Assembly (NCBI GenBank): GCA_022837185.1
Contig: JALHJD010000013.1
Span: 1 to 23,609, forward strand
DNA: 23,609 nucleotides
Reading direction: 5' to 3'
From: Desulfobacteraceae bacterium
Lineage (GTDB): Bacteria > Desulfobacterota > Desulfobulbia > Desulfobulbales > Desulfobulbaceae
Shown here piece by piece: positions 1-7,380 of this stretch; positions within the stretch are counted from its first letter, which is position 1; each line of letters starts with the position of its first letter. A model generated the notes under the pieces. The model was not told the origin of the DNA and made no database searches. It saw only the letters and a list, made by a program, of their open reading frames with translations. The translations under genes were made by a program, and so were the position numbers.

Positions 1-636
1 TCTGAACCAGACGGAGCCCTGCTGAAACGAGGAGCTTGCCAGAAGTCCCCGCGCCGCGGCCGCCGAACTGCCGGCAAGCAAGATCGGCAGGCAATGGCCG
101 GCGGCAAAAAGCAGCAGCAGCAGAAGGCCGGTGGCGATTTTTTCCTGGACCGTAATGATCGCCAGGATGGGAGCGATGAAGCCGAAGGTGCATGATCCGG
201 ACAGGATGCCGAAGGCAAGCCCGAGGACAAAAGCGCCCCATAATCCCTTGATCCGCAGCCTGGACAGGGTATTGCCTGGCAGGCCGCATTTGGCGATCCC
301 CAGCATGTCAACGGCAACCCACAACAGAATGGCCCCGACCAGAATAGTCCAATAGGGGCCGATATCGCCCACCATTCTTCCCAGCCAAACGCAGGCCAGG
401 CCGACGACGGCGATGGTGACAAACAGGCCGGCGGTAAACAGGAAAGCATACGGGATGGCCTCCCGGCCTTTCAGGATGGTCTTCTGCCCCCCCACATAGC
501 CGATAATCAACGGGATGGAAGCCATATGGCAGGGGCTGAACAGGACGCTGACCATCCCCCAGGCAAAACAGCCGATGGCGGCAAGGATGAGGCCCCCGGA
601 CATCCATTCGTTAATCGCAAGAAAGACGGAATCCAT
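1..636 (-). CDS. ccdA: CcdA/DsbD-type thiol-disulfide transmembrane protein, 3' end cut by window edge
   Basis: Polytopic inner-membrane protein of the CcdA family, which moves electrons from cytoplasmic thioredoxin to periplasmic thiol proteins. The 212 visible residues show several hydrophobic helices. They also carry the two paired-half signatures of the family, each with a cysteine in a membrane-entry context: FSPCHMASIPLIIGY near residues 33-47 and a later GILSGSCTFGFIAPIL. The start is ATG at 636, two bases after the stop of the exported thioredoxin-like gene, so the two are almost certainly co-translated, and that protein is its likely periplasmic partner. The C-terminus lies beyond the left edge, so full length is unknown. 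Family assignment is firm. Whether it serves cytochrome c maturation or resistance is inferred only from its neighbours. Confidence 0.88.
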   Translation of the reverse strand, partial: MDSVFLAINEWMSGGLILAAIGCFAWGMVSVLFSPCHMASIPLIIGYVGGQKTILKGREAIPYAFLFTAGLFVTIAVVGLACVWLGRMVGDIGPYWTILVGAILLWVAVDMLGIAKCGLPGNTLSRLRIKGLWGAFVLGLAFGILSGSCTFGFIAPILAIITVQEKIATGLLLLLLFAAGHCLPILLAGSSAAAARGLLASSSFQQGSVWFR

Positions 637-638
637 GC

Positions 639-1019
639 TCAATTCTTTTCCAGGAGCAGATCGAGCAACTTCTTTATCTGCTTCTTGTCCATGAAACCGA
701 CGTGACGGTATGCTTCCTTGCCGTGTTTATCATAAAAAATCTGGGTGGGGATCGTATGGATACCGAAACGAGGACCCTGGCTCCGATCCTTCCAGACATC
801 GATGAATATCACCGCGGCCCTGCCCTCATACTCGGCCTTCAGTTCTTCCAGGATGGGCGCCATCATCTTGCATGGAATGCATGATTTCGCCCCGAGATCG
901 ACCATGGTGACGGTATCTTTGACCGGAACGACCGGCTCGTTCGCCGCCCGCAGATTTGCAGGGCAGTCTATGAGGAACAATGCGATCGCCAACAGAATGA
1001 ATCGAACCGTGGGTTTCAT
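639..1019 (-). CDS. Exported thioredoxin-family protein (CIPC active site)
   Basis: A 126-residue thioredoxin-fold protein. Residues 1-25 form a signal peptide (basic MKPTVR, hydrophobic core, cut near LRAANE). The redox motif is SCIPCKMMAPILEEL, with cysteines at 47 and 50. The cis-proline segment HTIPTQIFYDKHGKE is near residues 88-102. It is probably periplasmic, perhaps held by the uncleaved signal. An ATG further upstream gives a 247-residue frame, but the extra part lacks any domain. ATG 1019 has AAGGAAG a few bases ahead and starts the signal peptide, so I chose it. The stop is two bases from the ccdA start, which suggests CcdA reduces this protein. Role in the cell: thiol-disulfide reduction, with target unknown. 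Confidence 0.88.
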   Translation of the reverse strand: MKPTVRFILLAIALFLIDCPANLRAANEPVVPVKDTVTMVDLGAKSCIPCKMMAPILEELKAEYEGRAAVIFIDVWKDRSQGPRFGIHTIPTQIFYDKHGKEAYRHVGFMDKKQIKKLLDLLLEKN

Positions 1020-1156
1020 AGGTTCTTCCTTTATACACGGGACAAAAGGACTGGCAATGACCAGACCCCCGGTTTTCTGCTCTCCTGATCGAGACTGGAG
1101 CAGGCCCGGGCGCTCTTGAAGTGCTCTGAATTCATTGAACCAGCCTGATCTCCATT

Positions 1157-2026
1157 TCAGGACTGCTGGAAAGCCGGAATAAAAAGGACAGGCTGTACCG
1201 CATGGCGGGCGACATGACGCGCCACGCTGCCCAGCAGGATTTCCCGGGTGATTCCCTTGCCTCGGGTCCCCATCAGGATCAGCGAACAGCCCCGCTCTTT
1301 GGCCTTTCTGGCAATCTCTTCCCCCGGTGCGCCCTGGACGAGGTCCATGTTCATGACCGTCGCCCCCATATTTTCCAGCCATGCCTTGAGCCGCTGCAGC
1401 CGTTTGCGGTCAAGGTCCTGCAGTTCCGCAAGGCCCCGGCCGGGATGGGGAATGGCTTTGGAGCCTGACAGGACATGCAGCAGGGTTACCGGGCAGCGGA
1501 TGGTACGAATCACGGTTTCGAGATAGGCAAGGGCGACCTCCGCGGCATCGGAAAAATCGGTGGGAAAAAGGATATGGGCGAACAGATCGGGCGCTTCCGG
1601 GCCCGGCCCCATCGCAGGGGGAATAAGCAGCACCGGCCGCCGGGTGAGATGCAGCAGTTTGGCGGATATATTCCCCAGCGGGCTGCCGGCCAGGGTGATG
1701 GCTTCGAACAGTCCTCTGCCATGCGTTCCTGTGATAATGACGGAGACATCCCTGCTTTCGGCAAGATCGTTCAGGGCCCGGGCCGGATGGCCGACCGGCG
1801 TTTCAACGACGGCTTTGAATCCGGCCTCTTCGCATATTCTTTTCCGCCGCTCCAGCTCCGGCCATGCCTGCTTGCGCAGCATCCCCTCGAGGCCGGGGGA
1901 TTCGCAGACAATGACATGCGCCAGAACAACCTCCTCCGCCCCGACCTGTTTCAGCGAAACGGCACACGAAAGAAGATTGGGGTTGGCATGGGCCGGATCA
2001 ACGCAGACCAGAATTTTTCTGAACAT
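1157..2026 (-). CDS. Tandem universal stress protein (two UspA domains)
   Basis: A 289-residue cytoplasmic protein made of two UspA domains in tandem. Each starts with a beta strand ending in an acidic residue (KILVCVDPAH at residues 4-13, HILFPTDFSD near 154). Each ends with an ATP-binding-type glycine loop: GTHGRGLFEAITLAGSPLGN in domain 1 and GTRGKGITREILLGSVARHV in domain 2. The second loop fits the G-x2-G-x9-G-S pattern better than the first, so nucleotide binding may be limited to one domain. The start ATG 2026 is preceded by GAGGGAG. It lies 154 bases after the permease stop, in the same direction, and may be read with it. Its link to metalloid or redox stress is inferred from position only. 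Confidence 0.9.
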   Translation of the reverse strand: MFRKILVCVDPAHANPNLLSCAVSLKQVGAEEVVLAHVIVCESPGLEGMLRKQAWPELERRKRICEEAGFKAVVETPVGHPARALNDLAESRDVSVIITGTHGRGLFEAITLAGSPLGNISAKLLHLTRRPVLLIPPAMGPGPEAPDLFAHILFPTDFSDAAEVALAYLETVIRTIRCPVTLLHVLSGSKAIPHPGRGLAELQDLDRKRLQRLKAWLENMGATVMNMDLVQGAPGEEIARKAKERGCSLILMGTRGKGITREILLGSVARHVARHAVQPVLFIPAFQQS

Positions 2027-2180
2027 AACAATTCTCCCTCATGCAATATCGGTGCGATGGAAAATGAGTCTCCAGCCGTTGCCGGCCATAGTGCGGAAGC
2101 CGGCCGATCCCCTGGAATAAACGCCGGTTTCTCGGCCTCGGTCCCTGGAGGATTGGTGCCATCCCCGCTCTCTTCACGGT

Positions 2181-3479
2181 TTATGCAAACAATGCGCCGT
2201 ACAGGTAGCCGCTGGCGGTGGCCAGGATGACGACCAGGAGGACAAACACGGCTGTTTTCCTGTTGCCCAGGACACTGCGGATGACAAGCATGTTGGGCAG
2301 GCTCAGGGCCGGACCGGCCAGGAGCAGGGCCAGGGCCGGACCCTTGCCCATGCCGGCGCCCATCAGGCCCTGGAGAATAGGCACTTCGGTCAGGGTGGCG
2401 AAGTACATGAAGGCGCCGGCAAAGGAGGCAACGAAGTTGGCGGCGAGCGAATTGCCGCCGACGGCGCGCTCCACCCAGACGGACGGGATGAGCCCCTCCA
2501 TTCCCGGCCGCCCCAGGAAGAGGCCGGCAAACAGCACGCCGAAGAGGAGCAGCGGCAGGATCAGTTTGGCGAAATCCCACGAAGAGCGGAACCACTGCCC
2601 GGCCTGGTCCTCCCGGGTGGCGGTCAGGAGGGAGAGGGCGATCACTCCGACCACGAAGGCGGCAAGGGGCGCTTGGGGAAAGGCAAGGGCCGTTCCCAGG
2701 ACCGCCAGGCCCGAGGCTGCCAGTTTCCAGGCCGAAAGCGAAAACCAGGCCGCGAGCTGCACGGCCAGCAGAATCGCCAGGCCGCCTGTGAGCCACCACT
2801 TGGCGGCAAAAAACGAATACCACAGCCCGGAATCCTCCATGGGTCGGCCCCAGTTGGCAAAAACCAGGATGCCGACCATGGTGGCGAAATAGACCGCCGT
2901 CTGCCACAGGGGCCGGCCGCTGTCATCCTCCGGTACATGAATCTGACTGTCGGCCCCCGCTTTTTTTTCGCGGAAAAACAACTCCATCAGCAGGCCGATG
3001 ACTACGCTGAAGATGATGGCGCCCAGAGCTCTGGCTATACCCATCTCCGGACCGAGGATGCGGGCGGTCAGGATGACGGCCAGAACATTGATCGCCGGGC
3101 CGGAATAGAGAAAGGCGCAGGCCGGGCCGAGGCCGGCCCCCATCCGGTAAATGCCGGCGAACAAGGGCAGAATCGTGCAGGAGCAGACCGCCAGGATGGT
3201 GCCGGACACCGAGGCGACCCCGTAGGCCAGCACCTTGTTGGCTGCGGGACCCAGGTACTTCATCACCGCGCCCTGGCTGACAAAGACGGCAATGGCGCCG
3301 GCGATGAAAAAGGCGGGGATCAGGCAGAGCAGGACGTGCTCGCGGGCATACCATTTCACCAGATGAAACGCCTCCATCAGGGCGTTGTCGAACCGGGGCC
3401 AGCCCACCGGCAGGAAGTAGCAGCCGAGAAAAATTGCCACCATGGCCGCCAGGATCTTCCATTCCTTTTTCCAGTCCAT
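2181..3479 (-). CDS. ArsP/YraQ-type permease (PF03773-like)
   Basis: A 432-residue integral membrane protein with roughly ten hydrophobic segments in two halves. The first half carries the family signature VCSCTILPLFAGIYRMGAGL followed by a GPAINVLA segment. The second half repeats it loosely as TEVPILQGLMGAGMGKGPAL with LAGPALSLPN. A charged cytoplasmic loop (FFREKKAGADSQIHVPEDDS, near 170-190) separates them. The family includes ArsP organoarsenical exporters and Cu/Zn-related permeases. Position behind ArsR, a redox-active disulfide protein and DUF2703 fits metalloid or soft-metal efflux, but the substrate cannot be read from sequence. ATG 3479 is taken as start. A GTG directly before it (3482) is an equal alternative, as the Shine-Dalgarno sequence is weak for both. 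Confidence 0.85.
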   Translation of the reverse strand: MDWKKEWKILAAMVAIFLGCYFLPVGWPRFDNALMEAFHLVKWYAREHVLLCLIPAFFIAGAIAVFVSQGAVMKYLGPAANKVLAYGVASVSGTILAVCSCTILPLFAGIYRMGAGLGPACAFLYSGPAINVLAVILTARILGPEMGIARALGAIIFSVVIGLLMELFFREKKAGADSQIHVPEDDSGRPLWQTAVYFATMVGILVFANWGRPMEDSGLWYSFFAAKWWLTGGLAILLAVQLAAWFSLSAWKLAASGLAVLGTALAFPQAPLAAFVVGVIALSLLTATREDQAGQWFRSSWDFAKLILPLLLFGVLFAGLFLGRPGMEGLIPSVWVERAVGGNSLAANFVASFAGAFMYFATLTEVPILQGLMGAGMGKGPALALLLAGPALSLPNMLVIRSVLGNRKTAVFVLLVVILATASGYLYGALFA

Positions 3480-3551
3480 CACTGTTCACCCATTCCAGGG
3501 AATTGCCGCCCAAGAACCTTTTCCGACAATCCCTGACATTCGGCTGTTCAT

Positions 3552-3935
3552 TCAGCAGCACCCGCCGACCCGGCACACCGCCTCCCGGATCAGGTCCCGG
3601 GGAATGGTCTCGTAGGCCTGGCCCAGGTGAACCAGGGTGCGGCATTCTTCCTGCCGGCCGGTGAGATCGCCGCACGAAGGGCAGCAGCTTGTCGAGGCTT
3701 CGGCATGAGGCAGGACCTCTTCCAGGGGGACCCCGTTAATCAGTATGGTGTTGGATTTGGCGATCTGTCCGGGTGAGAGCAATGTTTCCCGGGCGACAAT
3801 TTCCACCCCTTTTGGCGCGCATTCTGCCTGCAGCCGCTCAACAGCCTGGGCAAGCTCCAGGCCGGTGTCACCGCAGCGCCGGCAGGTGGCCCCGCCGACC
3901 TCCAGATGGAGCCATTCAATAACAATGGTTTTCAT
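3552..3935 (-). CDS. DUF2703-type cysteine-rich protein
   Basis: A 127-residue cytoplasmic protein that looks like the DUF2703 family (PF10865). It opens with a short strand (KTIVIEWLHLEV) followed by ATCRRCGDTG with cysteines at 18 and 21. The middle contains ILINGVPLEEVL, a thioredoxin-like strand pattern. The C-terminal half has STSCCPSCGD near residues 82-90 and ends in CRVGGCC. The cysteine pairs suggest metal or metalloid binding or thiol chemistry. No catalytic activity is known to me. It is 16 bases downstream of the small disulfide protein and 72 bases upstream of the permease, in the same direction, a grouping common in arsenic-type clusters. Function is inferred from context. Confidence 0.75.
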   Translation of the reverse strand: MKTIVIEWLHLEVGGATCRRCGDTGLELAQAVERLQAECAPKGVEIVARETLLSPGQIAKSNTILINGVPLEEVLPHAEASTSCCPSCGDLTGRQEECRTLVHLGQAYETIPRDLIREAVCRVGGCC

Positions 3936-3951
3936 TTCCCTGTCCCTGTCT

Positions 3952-4185
3952 TTATTTTTTCAACCAGGCAACGGCCTCGGCCTTTGACGGCACCTTGCCG
4001 ACGCATTTGACCTGGCCGTCGATCACCACCGCCGGAGTGGCGAACACGCCATATCCGGCGATCTGCTGAAAATCGGTGACTTTTTCCACCTTGGCCGCGA
4101 CGCCGGCCTCCTCGACCGCGTCCTGCATGATCTTTTCCACTTCCTTGCACTTCGGGCATCCGGGGCCCAGTACCTTGATTTCCAT
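3952..4185 (-). CDS. Small redox-active disulfide protein (MTH895/TM0996-like thioredoxin)
   Basis: A 77-residue minimal thioredoxin-fold protein. The active site is GPGCPKCKEVEKIM, with cysteines at 10 and 13. The cis-proline segment FATPAVVIDGQVKCVGKVPS follows near residue 48. There is no signal peptide, so it is cytoplasmic. The longer frame from 4272 adds nothing family-like. ATG 4185 has AAGGAG seven bases ahead and begins the conserved strand MEIKVLGPG, so it is the true start. Such proteins often sit next to ArsR regulators and permeases of this type. Here the gene lies 105 bases after the arsR stop and 16 before DUF2703. A role in keeping a metal or metalloid thiol pool reduced is inference. 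Confidence 0.9.
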   Translation of the reverse strand: MEIKVLGPGCPKCKEVEKIMQDAVEEAGVAAKVEKVTDFQQIAGYGVFATPAVVIDGQVKCVGKVPSKAEAVAWLKK

Positions 4186-4290
4186 GTTGCAACTCCTTCT
4201 TGCTGTCAGGTTGTCTGCACAAATCATCCAAGTGTGCATGAACAACGCCTGCGAAATGCGGGGCCGGGTCAATTCCCGGCTTTCCGCTGA

Positions 4291-4689
4291 TTATGCCTCC
4301 TGCCCTGCCACGGGCGCCTTCCCCTTCCGCCGGGCCGGACGGCAGCTGCCGGATATCTCGCACCGGTCAAGTCCGCCGGCCAGCCGTACAATCCTTTTGA
4401 TCTCCGGATCATCGTTCAGCCAGCCGGCCAGAACCGACTGCATGTGAGCGGCGTACGGGGAATCCGCCTTGTCCGGCAGCCGGTAGTTCACCCACAGACC
4501 ATCCTTGCGGCTTTCCGCCAGACCCGCTTCCTCGAGAATTTTCAAATGCTTGGAAACCGAAGGCTGGGCCAGTTCCAGGGCGGTCTGGATTTCGCAGACG
4601 CACATCTCCCGTCTCTGCAGCATCTTGATAATCGTGACCCGGTTGCGGTCCGATAACGCCTTCATCACTTTCAGGTAGATTTTCAGCAT
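4291..4689 (-). CDS. arsR: ArsR/SmtB-family metalloregulator
   Basis: A 132-residue winged-helix repressor. The sensor motif EMCVCEIQ at residues 28-35 sits in the helix before the recognition helix (LAQPSVSKHLKILEEAGLAE), as in arsenic-type ArsR (ELCVCDL). The wing is ESRKDGLWVNYRL. A C-terminal tail has two more cysteines (DRCEISGSC) that could add a ligand. The start ATG 4689 follows TGAGGAG. Directly upstream are a strong sigma-70 promoter and an overlapping inverted repeat (see separate entries), so autorepression is likely. It heads the left-hand cluster of disulfide protein, DUF2703 and permease. The ligand is probably As(III) or Sb(III) by analogy with the Cys-Val-Cys site. This is not proven. 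Confidence 0.9.
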   Translation of the reverse strand: MLKIYLKVMKALSDRNRVTIIKMLQRREMCVCEIQTALELAQPSVSKHLKILEEAGLAESRKDGLWVNYRLPDKADSPYAAHMQSVLAGWLNDDPEIKRIVRLAGGLDRCEISGSCRPARRKGKAPVAGQEA

Positions 4690-4719
4690 ACAAAAAACTC
4701 CTCACATACATTTCAAATA

Positions 4720-4745
4720 ACTATATTCCTATTTAGCTATATAGT
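4720..4745. promoter_or_regulatory. Probable ArsR operator (inverted repeat over the promoter)
   Basis: ACTATAT at 4720-4726 is repeated inverted as ATATAGT at 4739-4745, with a 12-base AT-rich spacer. The repeat fills the space between and touches both the -35 and -10 boxes, so a bound dimer would block RNA polymerase. Layout and base composition match ArsR-family operators. Binding by this regulator is inferred from position. Confidence 0.75.
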
Positions 4746-4748
4746 CAA
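4720..4748 (-). promoter_or_regulatory. Sigma-70 promoter of the arsR cluster
   Basis: On the minus strand TTGACT (4748-4743) is followed by exactly 17 bases and then TATAGT (4725-4720). Both boxes are one mismatch or so from consensus. The -10 box lies 30 bases before the arsR start codon, leaving room for a short leader with the TGAGGAG ribosome site. Confidence 0.85.
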
Positions 4749-4879
4749 GATGCAAAATTGGTCCCGTGTATTGGGGGCGATGCTCCGTTCAAAACGCTCT
4801 TCCCTCCGGAACTGTCCCCCCGAAAGCCGGGAATGCCCTGCCGAAGCCGAAGAGCCGCGGTATGCCGGCGGGGCCGTCC

Positions 4880-6313
4880 TCAGGCCCGGAAGTCGGAAGA
4901 AAGAATGCCGTAGCGGCGCATGAGGCGCTGGAAAGCCTGCCGCTCCAGCCCGCACTGCCTGGCCGCGGCGGTGACGTTGCCCTGGTGGGCGGCGAGCAAT
5001 TGCCGCAGGTAGGCGACGGAGAATTGCCGCACCACTTCGGCCTTGGCCTCATTATAGGGGAGGCCGCCCAGTTTCCTGATTCGATCCTCCGGGCACCATC
5101 CCTCATCCTTTTCCTCCGGGCCGCGGAAGTCGTCCACCTCCAGGGTGCTGCCGCGGGCGAGCAGGACCGCCCGTTTGATGAGGTGCTGCAGTTCCCGGAC
5201 GTTGCCCGGCCAGTTCCGCTGGCAGAGATAATGCAGGGCTTCAGGGGCTATCCGCAGATCGGGCCGGTCATGCTGGCGTTTGTACCGTTCAAGGAAATGG
5301 CGGGCCAGCAATGGGATGTCCTCCCGCATTTCCCGCAGAGGCGGCATTTCCACGGTAACGACGTTGAGGCGGTAGAACAGGTCGGCCCGGAATTCCCCGG
5401 CCTGGATCCTGGCCTCGAGATCCTGGTTGGTGGAGGCCACCACCCGGACATCAACCTTGATGGTGGTGTTCTGCCCCAGGGGCTGGATTTCCTTTTCCTG
5501 GAGGACGCGCAGAAGCTTGGTCTGCACCGGGACGGGGATATCGGCGATTTCGTCGAGCAGGATGGTCGACCGGTCGGCGGCCAGGAACAGGCCCTTCTTG
5601 TCATGGGTTGCGCCGGTAAACGCGCCCCTGCTGTAGCCGAACAGCTCGCTTTCCAGGATATGTTCCGGCAGGGCCGGGCAGTTGACGGTGATCATCCGGT
5701 GCTGTTTTCTGCTGCTCAGTTCATGGAGGGCGCGGGCGGCCAGTTCCTTGCCGGTGCCGGACTCACCCCGGATGAGCACGGTGGCATCGGTGTCCGCCAC
5801 CCTGGCGATCAGATCCTGGACCCTGCGCAGTGCGGGAGAATGGCCGACAAAACCCGGTGCCAGGTCAAGGTCTTTCAGTTTTTCCTGAAGCTGGCGGTTA
5901 TGCTTGAGCAGGCGGGTCCGCTCCAGGCAGTGACGGATCACCCTGACGATGTGATCCTTGTCAAAGGGCTTTTCCAGAAAGTCATAGGCGCCGTCCTTCA
6001 ACGCCTGGACGGCCATCTCAATGGTGCCGTAGCCGGTCATGACGATCACCGAAATGGTGCTGTCCATCTCGACGATTTTTTTCAGCAGGTGGAGACCGTC
6101 CAGGTCGGGCATTTTTATATCGGTCACCACCACGTCGGGCCGGCTGTTCTCCAGCATTGTGAGCGCCTCGAGCCCCGTGGAGGCTGACACGACGCCGCAC
6201 TCGCACTGCCGGGCGACGACCCGCTCGAGCATTTGCAGCATGTCCGGTTCGTCATCAACGATCATCACAAGCTGTTCGGACCGGGAGACAGCCCCGGGGC
6301 CTGCTTTCTTCAT
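4880..6313 (-). CDS. NtrC-family sigma-54 response regulator (REC-AAA+-Fis HTH)
   Basis: A 477-residue bacterial enhancer-binding protein. The receiver domain (about 14-130) has the acidic pair DDE at 20-22, phospho-acceptor D65 in VVVTDIKMPD, MTGYG at 92-96 and K115. The AAA+ domain (about 153-385) has Walker A GESGTGKE at 183-190, the sigma-54 contact loop GAFTGA at 230-235, Walker B ILLDEI at 251-256 and the arginine-bearing FRADLFYRL. A Fis-type helix-turn-helix lies at about 440-470 (GNVTAAARQCGLERQAFQRL). All key residues are present. The start ATG 6313 overlaps the phosphatase stop as ATGA, so translation is coupled. It is the last gene of the central cluster and the only sigma-54 activator here, so it is the natural candidate to act at the sigma-54 promoter near 18500. 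Confidence 0.95.
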   Translation of the reverse strand: MKKAGPGAVSRSEQLVMIVDDEPDMLQMLERVVARQCECGVVSASTGLEALTMLENSRPDVVVTDIKMPDLDGLHLLKKIVEMDSTISVIVMTGYGTIEMAVQALKDGAYDFLEKPFDKDHIVRVIRHCLERTRLLKHNRQLQEKLKDLDLAPGFVGHSPALRRVQDLIARVADTDATVLIRGESGTGKELAARALHELSSRKQHRMITVNCPALPEHILESELFGYSRGAFTGATHDKKGLFLAADRSTILLDEIADIPVPVQTKLLRVLQEKEIQPLGQNTTIKVDVRVVASTNQDLEARIQAGEFRADLFYRLNVVTVEMPPLREMREDIPLLARHFLERYKRQHDRPDLRIAPEALHYLCQRNWPGNVRELQHLIKRAVLLARGSTLEVDDFRGPEEKDEGWCPEDRIRKLGGLPYNEAKAEVVRQFSVAYLRQLLAAHQGNVTAAARQCGLERQAFQRLMRRYGILSSDFRA

Positions 6314-7374
6314 TGCCTGCTGCTCAGTGACCCGAGATAGTGAAAATATGTCTGGATGAACCTGCCCGAAACGACATCGGCAAGACAGGGGCGAAACAGC
6401 GATTCGTCCGGGAGTGTGCCCGACAGGGCAAGAAAAACCGAACGGGAGAGAGAGGCAAGTATGGCCTCGGTTTCGGGGAGGCCGCCGACCTTGCCGTTTA
6501 ATCCGTACAGCCTGCAGCTCAGGGGGCGATACCGGGCCAGCAGGCACTTCCCGTCCCGGAGCAGGGGGCAGGGCTGATCCTCCTCCAGATATCGACGCTC
6601 CAGCTCCTCGATGGATGCAACCTGCCGGGACTGCGCCAGCCGGCGGATGATGCGGGAGTTGTGCACCGCACGTTCGATGATTTCCTCACGATCCCTGCTG
6701 GTCAGCGTCCTGTTCATCCTGTTGTTCAGATAAATGGCCTCGATCAACTGCAGTTCAAAATAGCGCCGGCAGCAGGCTGCCCCGTCGATGCCGCAGCGGG
6801 GGGGCGCCTGCCCGCCCGTGGATGCGGCGACCCGGTCCTCCACCTCCGCCACCAGCCCTTCATATTCGGTGAAAAACGCTCCGAGATCGACGATATTCCG
6901 ATGTTCAAGCTGGGGTTCCCTGATCGTCAGCCTTCCCGACTGTTTGCCATATTTCTTTAAAAACTTCCATTGGGAATAATTGGTCGGGGAGGCCTTGGAA
7001 TGCTGCAGCACCTTGTCCGCCATTTTCATGCCCAGGCCTCTGCGGAGCAGGTAGGCGGTGACGAACGTGCCGGTCCGCCCTATCCCGTGCCGGCAATGGA
7101 CCAGGACCTTTTTCCCGAGATAGATGGCCTCGTCAAGCCAGTGCAGCCCCTTTTCCATTTCCGCCATGTCCGGGGCGCTCTCGTCGGGTATGGGCAGAAA
7201 ATAGACCTCGAATCCCGATTCCTTCTCTATTTCATGCAGATCACAGAATTCCCCGCACAGGTTGACAATGGCATCGATCCCCTGCTCCCGGATATGGTCG
7301 AGTTCGGCATAGGACATGGGCGCATGACCGACCGCCAGGTTATCCGTTATCCAGGTAAGTTGATAGTTGCCCAT
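6310..7374 (-). CDS. Dual-specificity phosphatase fused to YkgJ-like cysteine-cluster domain
   Basis: A 354-residue two-domain protein. Residues 1-150 are a cysteine-dependent phosphatase: the P-loop VHCRHGIGRTG has nucleophile C94 and R100, and D64 in PIPDES is the likely general acid. Residues 190-345 resemble YkgJ-type zinc/iron-chelating proteins, with C194 and CC201-202 in CGIDGAACCRRYF, then C269, C277 and C287 in CPLLRDGKCLLARYRPLSCRLYG. There is no signal peptide, so it is cytoplasmic. It starts six bases after the stop of the dikinase-like gene and overlaps the sigma-54 regulator by ATGA. The tight spacing suggests the three act together, perhaps with a metal- or redox-sensitive phosphatase. 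Each domain is clear. The fusion and its role are uncharacterised as far as I know. Confidence 0.85.
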   Translation of the reverse strand: MGNYQLTWITDNLAVGHAPMSYAELDHIREQGIDAIVNLCGEFCDLHEIEKESGFEVYFLPIPDESAPDMAEMEKGLHWLDEAIYLGKKVLVHCRHGIGRTGTFVTAYLLRRGLGMKMADKVLQHSKASPTNYSQWKFLKKYGKQSGRLTIREPQLEHRNIVDLGAFFTEYEGLVAEVEDRVAASTGGQAPPRCGIDGAACCRRYFELQLIEAIYLNNRMNRTLTSRDREEIIERAVHNSRIIRRLAQSRQVASIEELERRYLEEDQPCPLLRDGKCLLARYRPLSCRLYGLNGKVGGLPETEAILASLSRSVFLALSGTLPDESLFRPCLADVVSGRFIQTYFHYLGSLSSRQ

Positions 7375-7380
7375 GAAAAT

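Noticed and set aside
639..1382. A 247-residue version of the exported thioredoxin protein
   Set aside because: The upstream half overlaps the stress-protein gene in another frame and would bury the signal peptide.
4766..6187. A 473-codon open frame on the plus strand, starting near the arsR promoter and seemingly divergent from arsR
   Set aside because: It is antisense to the sigma-54 regulator, whose motifs are complete on the minus strand.
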